A stretch of 64,000 nucleotides of DNA. It comes from Laburnicola sp. R22_1 (lineage: Eukaryota; Ascomycota; Dothideomycetes; Pleosporales; Didymosphaeriaceae). Positions 42,980 to 53,450 of this stretch are shown here, piece by piece. Every line of letters starts with the position of its first letter. Position 1 is the first letter of the stretch. A program made the translations under genes and the position numbers. A model generated the notes under the pieces. The model made no database searches, was not told the DNA's origin, and was given only the letters and a program-made list of their open reading frames with translations. Location of the stretch: the NCBI GenBank assembly GCA_014281115.1, contig JACONQ010000009.1, positions 806,001-870,000 of the forward strand, in the 5' to 3' direction.

Positions 42980-44362
42980 ATGGCGGTAGGTCAGAACGTC
43001 GCAGCCTGGCTGCCAGGCATTGGGAAGCAGATCGAAATGGGTCCTGCCGATGTTCCAGAACCTGGCTTAGGGGAGCTTCTGATTGAGGTGCGTAAAAACA
43101 AGACCGTTGAATGGTTGCAGGTTTGATCGATGGCGACTCACTACTCGTATCTATTACTCTACAAATTGTCATGAACCAACTAACACTACGGCAGGTCAAA
43201 TCAGTCGCTTTTCAGCCAGCCGAATACAAGATTCAACAAGGAATGCTCCCATTTCCACTGAAATACCCGACCATCATAGGGTGCCAGCAAATATTACAGG
43301 AGCCTGTTACCGCCACTAGGAACGTATACTAACTAAGTTAAATGCTCAGTATCGTTCTCTGGCACGATCGTCAAGCTCGGTACGAACGTTACCCGTTTCA
43401 AGCAGGGTGACCGGGTCGTCACAAACAGCTGTGGAACTATCCGGAACAACGCACGATTTGGGGCATACCAACGGTATGCGCTCACCACGCAAGAATCGAC
43501 AGCAAAGGTGAGATAATCCAATGTTCTTCTGTAGTTTCTCTGAAGGATGGTCAAGACTTCGGCCAGGACATGGCCATGACTTCAGCTTTGGGTGTCTGCT
43601 AACAAAACGACAATCCAGATTGGAGAAGTGTCTTTCGAGGCTGCGGCCTCCGTCTCCAACCTATATGGTGCGGCCAGTGCACTGATCCTTCATCTGCACC
43701 TTGAAAGACCGTCGAACAAAACCAATCCGGAGAACAAGAACAAAAAGGTCCTCATCTGGGGTGCTTCGTCTTCCTCTGGCGCCTATGCTACCCAGATAGC
43801 TGCTCGAGCTGGGTACAGTGTGGTCGGAGTTGCATCCTCTAAGAACGCCCAGCTCGTTGAATCCTTTGGCGCTGTAAACTTCCTCGACAGGAAGTCACCA
43901 ACGGTGGTTCGGCAGCTTACAGACATAGGTCCTTTTGAAGCCGTCCTAGCCGCTGCTGACTCGGCACAAGATCAGGTCTTGCTGGGCGATGTCCTGGCTG
44001 CACAGGGAGGTGGTTCCTTCCTCACGACGATGGGCATGCGAGCGGGCTCGATGGCGCCTGGGCGTATATTGATGAAGGAAGCATCTCGGGCAAAGCGCAC
44101 CTACCTATGTAGGTATGGTAGGTGCATATGGTACGCAGTGCCAGTAACCAGTGCCAGCAATCGTCAAAGGAGTCATCAAAGGAGGACAGCCAAAACGCAG
44201 TTGATCACTGTCCCTCGGCATCATCAGTCCGCTATGGTGGCCGCATGGATGGCACATGGCCCTGGGGAGTCTGGAACCCTGGACTCCAAGCTAGTGGATG
44301 TCTATTTCAAGCTCGGCTTCCCCTCCGGCCTAAGCCTCCGTTGGCGGCTAGACCACCGCTAG
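42980..44362 (+). pseudogene. Zinc-type alcohol dehydrogenase-like (MDR) gene, apparently decayed
   Basis: Coding blocks at 42980-43087, 43195-43280, 43350-43508 and from 43619 show the MDR family: ELLIE, VAFQPAEYKIQ, FSGTIVKLG, GDRVVTN, and the cofactor region VLIWGASSSSGAYATQIA. Introns 1 and 3 have good signals and keep phase. Between blocks 2 and 3 the only good donor and acceptor leave one base too many, so the frame breaks near 43280-43350. After MGMRAG (about 44045) the family's C-terminal half is missing and unrelated residues continue to 44362. A working enzyme is unlikely. Its family are NADPH-dependent enoyl or quinone reductases. Confidence 0.7.
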
Positions 44363-44497
44363 TCCCTCCCGTTGTCCACAACCTGGACCCCTCTATTTTG
44401 TAGATCTGCCCCAATTTTGCAGCGCACCGTTTTCCTCCCACTTCCGCATGCCCTCGGACATGCGAAATCTGTCGCCCATAGCCCCAGTCACCAAAAC

Positions 44498-46033
44498 ATG
44501 TCCTTCCTAGGCCTCCCTTCCGAGATCATCGACGCTATCATCGACCTCGGTCTCCCGTCAGGCATCGAAGGGTTGGCTCTGACGTGCAAGGCGATATATG
44601 GCCGTGCTAAAACACAAATTGAGCGGCACAACACGCTGAAGCGGCAGTGGCGGTATACCAACAACTACGGAGCTGGACGACTATACGACACGCTGGGCAT
44701 CATCTATGCAGTCTCGCAAGATCCACTAATCGCAAAGTATATCGAGGCGCTGGATCTCTGGGATGAGCGGGGTAACGACGAAGAGGACCCTGATGTGTTG
44801 GACTTCCGTGGTGACCACAATGCAATGGAGAGGCTGAGGGAGTTCGTTGTTGCATTGCCCTTTCTGGACGAGATCGATACGGATGCGGAGAAGTGGTGGG
44901 AAGCAATGATGCACGAGGAGGCGACGCGTATTGGCGACGACAACACGGAAGGGGCATGCACGATTGTTACGCTTCTCAGCCTGTTGCCCAATCTCAAAAC
45001 TCTACGCCTTGATTCTGGATGGAGGGACCTCGAGGACACAGCCGAGTATAAAATCGGCCACGAGGGTCTCGCAGCTATTGTCAAGATGGCTACTCTCACG
45101 GAAGGTCCCCGTGAGCGGCCATTGAGTAAGCTCAAGGTTCTCTTGCCTTTTATGCATGCTGGCTACGACGAGAAAGCAGCGTTGCAGCTTGTGAAGCCGT
45201 TTCTAGAGACAGGATCAATCGAGGAAGTCTACCTCATAAGTGCCATCGCGGTCGATGACGGGTACACAGGTTCGCCATTCGTATGGCGAACACCTAGTCT
45301 TGCCCCCAACTTGACCCGCATCGAACTTGCATCCTGCTGTATAGACGGAGACGGCATCGGTGAACTAGTCCGACATACACCTTCTTTGACTGTCTTCAAA
45401 TACTCGCATGAAACGAAATGGCACGGCTGCGAACACGACTGGAACGCCGGCCTCTTCGTTGAAGCGCTCGCGCGCCACTGTGGAACTACCCTCATTGAGC
45501 TGGCTCTCACGATCGACGAGCTCTTCGGCGACGTCATCAACGGCGTCTCTTCCCTCCTCTCTTTCTCGCGCCTCGAAAAATTGGAAGTAGACGTGGGTGT
45601 CTTCCGTGGTCCTCCGGTCGAATCCGGCCAGCGTTTAGGATTGGACACCAACATCCCCGACGGCCTACCCGAAGGACAACAGGCTTGGACCGACGATGAC
45701 ATTCCCTGCATTGGTAGCATGCTACCGGACAGTATCGTAGAGGCGCAAATCAATACCGAATTCCCGGACCCTGACGAGAAAGCGTTGGCTAGCGTACTGA
45801 AGAATCTGAGATCGCAGCGCTTAGAGCGGCTCCATTCGATGGAGAGATGCATTGTTCGCCAGTACAACGCCGAGAGTGCGAGAGTCTATGCGGAGAGGGT
45901 TGGCGCTACGTTAGAAACGTTCGATCTCCAGCTGGAAAATCCGCGGATTCGGAGATCGATGCCGGCTTGGAAGCGAGAGTTCCACGAGAGGATCGATAAG
46001 TTGCGGGGCGGAGAACACGCACCCTACGAATAA
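44498..46033 (+). CDS. F-box-like / leucine-rich-repeat-like protein
   Basis: A single-exon 511-residue protein beginning MSFLGLPSEIIDAIIDLGLP, a divergent F-box-like helix pair (LPSEI ... LALTCKAIY). Leucine-rich segments follow (LLSLLPNLKTLRLD, LAPNLTRIELASC, FSRLEKLEVDV) that resemble irregular LRRs. Such fungal proteins may act as SCF ubiquitin-ligase adaptors, but many lack demonstrated Skp1 binding. An upstream in-frame ATG at 44372 would overlap the decayed dehydrogenase; the start at the F-box is preferred. Confidence 0.7.
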   Translation: MSFLGLPSEIIDAIIDLGLPSGIEGLALTCKAIYGRAKTQIERHNTLKRQWRYTNNYGAGRLYDTLGIIYAVSQDPLIAKYIEALDLWDERGNDEEDPDVLDFRGDHNAMERLREFVVALPFLDEIDTDAEKWWEAMMHEEATRIGDDNTEGACTIVTLLSLLPNLKTLRLDSGWRDLEDTAEYKIGHEGLAAIVKMATLTEGPRERPLSKLKVLLPFMHAGYDEKAALQLVKPFLETGSIEEVYLISAIAVDDGYTGSPFVWRTPSLAPNLTRIELASCCIDGDGIGELVRHTPSLTVFKYSHETKWHGCEHDWNAGLFVEALARHCGTTLIELALTIDELFGDVINGVSSLLSFSRLEKLEVDVGVFRGPPVESGQRLGLDTNIPDGLPEGQQAWTDDDIPCIGSMLPDSIVEAQINTEFPDPDEKALASVLKNLRSQRLERLHSMERCIVRQYNAESARVYAERVGATLETFDLQLENPRIRRSMPAWKREFHERIDKLRGGEHAPYE

Positions 46034-46849
46034 GGGTGGGTGTTTGGGGATCCCTGAAGGGAATACCTGGACTCAAGCAGGATAATATGCGCCAGACCTC
46101 GAGACGTTTCTTTTCAACAGCCACCTGGCAACGAGCAACAAGTTATTCAGCAATTACATGCACATAGCCTCTGAGCCTTCCCACTCTTCCGATGAAAAAA
46201 AAAAACGAAAAAAAATTACGTACACAATTTTATAGCGATTCACATATTATGATAAGTGCACGCTCACCTTGCCTACCTATACCTTTCAACGCCTTGATTG
46301 TCGAGTTCTAAATGTCTCTACCTAGGTATGGTATTCAAGACACCTGCTGACCAAACTGTCATTGCAAGTGCAGGTGAATTCCGAGGCAGTATAGCATAAC
46401 GATATTTCTCGGGCGATCTTAGTCAACTTTTCATTACAACAGTACTCTCGTTGTCTAATAGAGTTGCCAATCTGTATCTGCAAAGCCGATGGCAGGGAGA
46501 AGGAGATATAGTATCGATAAGGACGAGCCGAGGCTGACTAACTCATGTGGGGCGCGAATCTAGACCTTGGACGCAACTCGTCTCCGCCTGTCACGCTCCA
46601 ACGGCCGCCATTCACCTACCTTGCCGAAGCCGAGACCAAATCACGGTTGGGCTCGTGGAGTGTTTCTCGTTCCGTGTAACCACCTTGCAGCTCAAGTAAT
46701 GCGGATGCGCAGCGTGGTTTTGCTTTCTCTACACGTCACAATCTAATACGCAATTTCATCATCCTCAGTCGCAAACATGCGCCAAATACGAAGATGTATA
46801 CTTCTTCCCAAGCCTCCAGGTAATCAACTACACCAAAGACGTTACCATC
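46034..46849. other. Intergenic, promoter side of the NmrA-like gene
   Basis: Contains an A-rich run (about 46197-46215) and two small TACCTA/TAGGTA palindromes. No recognised gene. Confidence 0.45.
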
Positions 46850-47923
46850 ATGAGTCACGCCGACAACTACGGGCTCACGGCGCCTTACAAGACCGTCGCA
46901 CTCTTCGGTGCAAACGGACAAATCGGCGAGCGCATACTCAACGCCCTCCTCCACACCAACCGTCATGAATTCAAAATCCTCGCCTTCATACCGCCCGACA
47001 CGCAGCTTGAAAGTGGCCAGAACGCAAAGAACGTCTCGACTCAGACTCTCGACTTGACCAAGGTGAAGCGTGCAGAGCTCGCTTCAGCGCTTCAAGGCGT
47101 CAATGCAGTGGTTAGCGCATTGAACGGCAAAGCTTTGGAAATCCAGTCCACGATCCAAGACGCGGCCGCTGATGCAGGAGTGAAGATGTTCGTGCCGAGC
47201 GAGTACGACATGCATCACATCTCCAGAAAATCCGGCGATCCTCAAGGCTACGTACATCCCGCATGGAATCTGAAGAGCGAGTACGTACTATACTTCGCGC
47301 CCCTTTGTGAGTACATATTGACAATGGCCAGGGCAAACGAACAAGCCGCGCTTCACCCCGCGGTCCGCTCCGGCAAGATGAGCTTCACGATGATCGGATG
47401 CGGCGACTTCTACGACCAGGTCCGCGAGAAGACGTGGTGTCCGTGGACACAATCGCCCTCGTCGTTGCCGAACGATCGTTACACGCTGCACGTCATCGGA
47501 GACCCCGCTGCTCAAGCAGACTACACACACCTTGACGACTTCGCTGAATTCCTCGTCGCGACCCTCCTCGAGCCCAACAACTCGCACAACCAGTATCTAA
47601 ACATCGTATCAGACACCATCTCCCACACCGAGATCAAAGCCCTGCTAGAAAGGTACTCAGGCAAAGACGTCAAGCTGGACGTTCGAGGGATTGAGGAACT
47701 GTACAAGGTGTGGGAAGGTGGGTCTGATAGTGTAAAAGAGGAGGAGCTGAAGGATAGTGCGTTTCCGGTGGACTTTTGGTTCCTGGTTAAGGGGCTGCAG
47801 GGCAGTGGGAAGTTTTTGAGGCCGCGGAGTCAGATTCATAACGGGTTGTTTCCTGGGGTGAGGAGAACGCCGTTTGAGAAGTACTTCAAGGATAGGTTTG
47901 GGGAGAAGCAGGCGAGGTTGTAG
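46850..47923 (+). CDS. NmrA-like / isoflavone-reductase-like NAD(P)-binding protein
   Basis: The protein begins with a Rossmann fold (VALFGANGQIGERIL, about residues 16-30), followed by VVSALNGKALEIQSTIQDAA and FVPSEYD, typical of the atypical-SDR NmrA/PCBER group. A 51-bp segment at 47281-47331 starts GTACGT and ends GGCCAG. It is a multiple of three and open, but homologous proteins would read straight from LKSE to ANEQAALHP. It is therefore probably an intron, giving 340 residues instead of 357. Members reduce aromatic substrates or sense NADP; which applies here is not clear. It stands alone on the + strand. Confidence 0.85.
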   Translation: MSHADNYGLTAPYKTVALFGANGQIGERILNALLHTNRHEFKILAFIPPDTQLESGQNAKNVSTQTLDLTKVKRAELASALQGVNAVVSALNGKALEIQSTIQDAAADAGVKMFVPSEYDMHHISRKSGDPQGYVHPAWNLKSEYVLYFAPLCEYILTMARANEQAALHPAVRSGKMSFTMIGCGDFYDQVREKTWCPWTQSPSSLPNDRYTLHVIGDPAAQADYTHLDDFAEFLVATLLEPNNSHNQYLNIVSDTISHTEIKALLERYSGKDVKLDVRGIEELYKVWEGGSDSVKEEELKDSAFPVDFWFLVKGLQGSGKFLRPRSQIHNGLFPGVRRTPFEKYFKDRFGEKQARL

Positions 47924-48002
47924 GGAATTTTGGGAAATCGGATTGAGGGGGATGTTTGTATTTGATCTTGGGGCTTGGATACGCTTTTTTGTGGTCCTCG
48001 TG

Positions 48003-48143
48003 ATGCCCGCCTATCGCGCAGCTCCTAGACCGACTTTTACTAGAACCGGCGCCGCGTCGAATACGAAGAATAGTTTCTTCGTCGCAGCTGCGCTCGCCTT
48101 TTTACTCTGGGTTACGAGTCGCGAGCTATTGACGAAGGCGTAG
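48003..48143 (+). CDS. Possible tail-anchored small membrane protein
   Basis: A 46-residue frame from MPAYRAAPRPTF ends with one hydrophobic helix (SFFVAAALAFLLWVTSREL). Its composition (basic start, single helix, short tail) resembles real mitochondrial or ER tail-anchored microproteins rather than random sequence, and codon use is GC-rich. It begins 80 bp after the NmrA-like stop. No homologue is claimed. Confidence 0.35.
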   Translation: MPAYRAAPRPTFTRTGAASNTKNSFFVAAALAFLLWVTSRELLTKA

Positions 48144-48783
48144 AGCGGTGAGGAGGGTAGCTAGGGTGGATTCGAGCGTAGGTGGAGAAGTGGGGAACGT
48201 AGAACTTTCGGTGTGCAATGATGCTGTTTGCAAGTGCAGGGATGGGTGTCTGGGCGAGAGCCTTGTGACGTTAAGCATCTACGGTAAGTACCGATGGTAT
48301 CTAGCTATGGCTTGCTCCATGTGCTCGATACGCGTCGGCGATATATCTTTGAGCGATCTGGTATCGCAGGGGTGAATGTCTTCGCTCATTATTTCGTCAT
48401 TCTGAAATCCACGTCTGTCGACAGGTCCCGTCTCTGTGCTTGAGGATAATATTAGAAAGGAATTGGAGATTGTAAGCCCTTACTTATGCTCTATAATGCA
48501 GAGTAGCGGCTTCTAGTACGGTGCGGTGGGTTTCCGCTCTGCTTTATTACTCGTTTGTCAGAGTTGGTAAGCGTTTGTGAGGCTGCACTGGTGGCACTTA
48601 ACCCCAGACGTCAAAACACGGAACGGGCACAACCGAGCATCCGAGATAGTGAAAAACCAATTACCGACGCGTCTCACAGGAGCCCTGCTTGCCTGGGGGA
48701 GACGGCATGGCACGCATCTATCTGCTGCGCAGCACGCATTCCTAACTATATATAGCTAGGGCTTAGAAAATAGCTTACATATT
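48144..48783. other. Intergenic, up to the transposon nest
   Basis: No gene recognised; composition shifts to AT-rich at about 48740. Confidence 0.45.
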
Positions 48784-49876
48784 GGCACAAGATAGCGGGC
48801 AGGCCTCTAAGTAATACCGGGCAGGCCTGTAACGTATTAGGTCATCAAGTGCACGGGACCACCAAATGCACGCTCCCCACTAAAATTGCGAAATCTTTAA
48901 CACGCAATATCTCTACTAATATAGTAGCTATTAAGGCAGCTCTTATAGCTATTAAATTGCTAATTTTTTTAAAAAAAGCTAATTACGCGTAAATTATAAA
49001 AGACTTTAGTATTAACTACTTAACTCTATTATAGCGCGCGCGTAGGATTACTAGATTAATAGCTACCTACTTTAAAAATTAATAATTACTTAATAACAGC
49101 TAGGAAAAAACTCTTATATAGTATATTTAGCACCTTAGCTCTAATAGGCTACTTTCTATACTTAATATAATATAAAATTTTATATTAAAAATAGCTAAAA
49201 AAAAATTTAGGCATAAAGTAGCTAACGCGCTTTATAGAGCACTATAAGCTTAATCTAATTCTATAATAGATTTCTAGCCTTAACTCTTAGCACTATAAAG
49301 CTAATTTTGCCTTTAAATATATACTATACTTTAACCTATTAAACTATAAAATTAAGTAATATAATATTAATGCGCAGCATATTTATAATATAAATAAAAA
49401 AGGCTTTTTATTAGAGTACTTAGTAAATTAAAGAAAGTCTTCTTACGCAGCTATTTTAAAAGTAAAAGAGCTTAGTATATATTATAAAATAGTAATTATA
49501 AGTAGATAATATTAATAGCCTATATTTACGCTAATAGAACTGTACTTACTCTAGTATTAATTTACTAGACTATATTTAGTAATATATAAAATACCTAGCT
49601 ATAGAATTTTAATACCTAAAATTACTAGGCCTTTTTTACCTTCTTTCTATTAGGCTAGACTAATAATACTATTAGCCTTAGCTAGCTTAAGCAAGTGTTT
49701 AACTATAAAATAAAGGCAAAGATAAGAATATTCTATTATCTTTTAATCTTTAATAGCTTTAGATCTTATATAATAATAGAATTTATTAATTTTTATAATA
49801 CTAATAAGATTTTACTTACTATATTTTTATCTTATAGTATCTATATACTTTAGTTACTTAATATTAGAGTATTTAG

Positions 49877-50151
49877 TATAAGGACGGTACACGGCCTTAT
49901 AGGGCAAACCTTTTAGAGATAGCTAGTATAGTTAAAAGAGATAACTAAATTAAGACTATACTAAGATAGAGGATAAGAAAAGGGCCTAGGGGGCCCTTAC
50001 TTATATAGTAGGCAGCGTAGGGCACAGGCCCTATACTATATGCTAATACTAACTAGGAAAGACGCCTTCTATAAGGTAAAAGGCACTATTAGAGTGTAAA
50101 AGAAAAGGTAATAGTAAATAACTAGTAGGAAGGCAGGCATAAACTATTATA
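49877..50151 (-). repeat. 3' LTR (left)
   Basis: 275 bp. Starts TATAAGGACGG, where the solo LTR has TGTAAGGGCGG, and ends CTATTATA for CGTTACA. The differences are mostly G-to-A and C-to-T. Confidence 0.9.
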
Positions 50152-53099
50152 TAAACCCCCTTTTAAGGTCTAAAAATAGAAAGGAAAGTATATAAAAATA
50201 GAGTATTTTAGTGAATTTTTAACGTAACTAGCACTATTTTAGGGCTAAAGAGGGCTAGAATAGAGGCAATAGGCCCCTATGGTTCTAGTGGTGGCCTTAG
50301 TTTTTAATTTAGGTGCCATTTAGTAAAGATATTAAGAAAAGTTGTTAGGGATAAATTAGTAGATTAGTAGAAAAACGCAATAGAAACTATATCTTAGCGT
50401 TTAGCATTTTGCTAATAGAGCGTATTCTTAGCTTTAACACTATATAAAAATATAGTTAGCTAAAAATTTTCTAGTGAGTTTGTTACGCGCTAGCATAATT
50501 ATATTATATAAGATTTTCTAGTACTATAAAAGAGCATTTTAAAAAATATATTAACCTAACTATATAGTTTTTAATTAGGGTAGGGCAGCTTCTAAAGCTA
50601 TAGGGGCTACTAGTAGTAGTAGGGACGTCTAGAGGTAAAGGGGCTATTAGGGGGTAAAGGTACTAAAAAGCAATAGGTATCTAGTTACGCGTATAAGCCT
50701 AAGGGTGTGTAGGTATTAAAAAGTAATAGGCACCTAGCTAAGCACACCTAATATAGCGCTTTAACTCTATTTTTGCAGGCATATTGTCTTTAGGGATAGG
50801 CTCTAGAAAGGTGTTTTAGAGGGCGGCGTTTAGCTAAATAGGCAACTATTTTAGGAGACTGGCTTACTTAGAGTACTCTTAATAGTAAGCTTTAATTAGT
50901 AGGGGAGAGTTAATAAAGTTATTAGTAGGGTAGTAGATTAGGTTAGAGTTATGCCCTTTCTATGCTGCCTAGTACTTTAGTGTTCTATAGTCTACTTTGC
51001 TATTAAGGATATAAGAAACTAGCTACTTAGAGACTTTATCTACCTTAATAGGTAGTTTTAGAGATTGCAATTAACCTAGTAAGGAATTATATAAATTTTT
51101 TAAAGCCTATTAGTGTAGAATACTAGGTAAACTCTTATGTATTATAAGAGTTTAAGTATAAATAAGTGGCCTTTTTTACCTATAATTAGGTATAGTCCTT
51201 TTATTTAATAATCTATCTTAACTAATAGGCGTTTAGTAATAAATCTCTTTAGAGTAATAAAGACCTAGTTCCTAATATTAAAATGAATAGCGCGTCTATA
51301 TTTGTTAGCCTACTCTAATTATATTTTCTAGGTAGTAGACATATTAGCGTGGGTAGTGTTATAGACAAATTCGCAGGCTTTAGTATAGGCCTTAACCTAC
51401 GCCTTAGCCTTTTCTAAAGTAATATTATCTAGAGATTTAGTAACTAGTTAGGTATGCTTGCGCTAGTCCTAGTAAAAGTATAACTAATACCTAAACTTAA
51501 TTTTAAAAGGCGAAACTCTAGTACTATTATAGGATAGTATTGCTTAGGTCTAGTCTATACTAGGTAGCAAATCTAACTAGTTATTTTAATAAAAGTTAAT
51601 AAATAGACGTAGACGCTAGTTAAGATACTAATTTATAATCTTAGTTTAGCTATTAGTTTATAGATACTGCGCTATAAAAAAAGTTACTTAATACCTATAA
51701 GCTTATATAAAGTAGCTAAGAAAGTAAAGATAAACTAGAGGCTATAGTTAGAGATAATTAATTTAGAAGGGCTAAAGACTCTAAATATATACTAATAGTA
51801 GAGATTAGCGACTTATTTAGCAATAACTATCTTATAGTAGGGCATAGAAAAGGCACGCTTAAATAGGCGGCAACAAGATACTATTGCGTTATTATACTCT
51901 TTCTTATCCTTAGGGAATAATTTAAAATTAATTAAGATATCTTACTAGACATTTTTAGAAATAGGAAGTAGGTGTAATAAGTCTAGCTTTCTATTTAGTA
52001 GGGGCTTGCTCTACTAACAGTCTTTAAAATTAGAAATATACCTATTAATATTAGTAGTTATGCCCTTTTAGTAATATAACTAGCGTAAAAGCTAGAGAGT
52101 CTTTTATAGACCTAGATAGGTAGTAACCTAATAAGTATATATTGTTTAAATTAGATATGTCTAGAGAAACTCTATAGAGGGAACTACTAGGCAGTCTTTA
52201 TAAAGAAGTAACCTTAAAGAGGTAAGAGCAAAACCTAGTAATTCTAAATAGGCAGCTTCTTAGAGCGATTTAAGCACCTTATGTGTTTAATTAGTATATA
52301 GTAGGCAATTAATAAGTATATAAGAATAGGCTTCTTTAGGGCTTATATTAACTTTTTCTTTCTTTTACTTTATAATTGTAATAGCTATAAGGGCTACTTT
52401 AGTAGTATTTAGTAGTTGCGAAAGAAAAAACTAAGTGTAAGCCTTTTAATTCTTCTTCTTCTATAACTTTAGCTTGTCCTATTTTCTAGATAGTATATTA
52501 GCTATAATATTTGCAGTGCCTAGTTAGTACGTAATTTAATAATAGTATTTAGATAGCTTTTTAGACTAATAGACTTACTATAGAGAGAGCTTATATTTAG
52601 TGCTAAAGTACTTAAGGGCCTAATAATTAGTAATAATATTAAAGAGCTTAGCAGTTTAAAGACTAATTAGTTATACTCTCTATTCTAAAAGGTCCTATAT
52701 AACTACTAATATTTCTTTATTATAAATATTATAATTTAACTTAGTAGGTTTTAATAATTCAGAGTACTATGCAACTAGGCGCTAGGTACTATTAGATTAT
52801 AGTTAACTAAGAGAGTTTATATTAATACTATTACTAAAGTTAGTTTCTATGCAAGTAATCTAAAATAGAAAGTACTATAAGACTAGGATATTGCTGGCTA
52901 TAAGTTGCTTAGCGGCTTTAAAGGCGGCACGTTCCTAGTCTCTAAAGGTGTAAAAGGCACTATTTTTTAGTAGCTTAATTAGGGGGCAAATAACCTACCT
53001 ATAGTAAAAAAGAAAGAAGTAGTAGTAGTTGTAAAAGCCTAAAAAGCTCTATAATATCTTAAGTATTATAGACTCTTTTTATTCCTAAACTATAGCAGT

Positions 53100-53450
53100 C
53101 TTTATAGAATTCTTATAGATTCCTTTAGTGCTAATAATATATCCTAAAAACTTAGTTTCTATTATAGTAAATTTATATTTCTTAAAATTAGCTTAGAGAT
53201 TAGCGTCCCTTAAGCGAAGTAGAATCTTGCGAATGTGTTCTTTGTATTCTAGAAGATCCTTAGAAAAGATAAGAATATTATTAATATATATAGTATAGAA
53301 GTTATCTAGATAATTACTTAGAACGCTATTAATAAACTATTAAAAGATAGTAGAACTATTATAAAGACTAAAGAGTAAGACCCTATACTTATAATTTTTA
53401 TACTAGGTTTAAAAAGTAGTTAGCGCTTTAGTCTCTAGAGTAAGCTAAAT
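53100..53450 (-). pseudogene. Reverse transcriptase remnant of the gypsy element
   Basis: Translation on the minus strand gives YINNILIFSKDLLEYKEHIRK followed by KKYKFTIIETKFLGYIIS. This is the Ty3/gypsy RT active-site region with YIDD changed to YINN, both Asp codons showing G-to-A. A CCHC-like gag zinc knuckle remnant (CFKYSKVGNKHLRRCP) lies near 55380-55435, on the gag side as expected. Confidence 0.85.
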
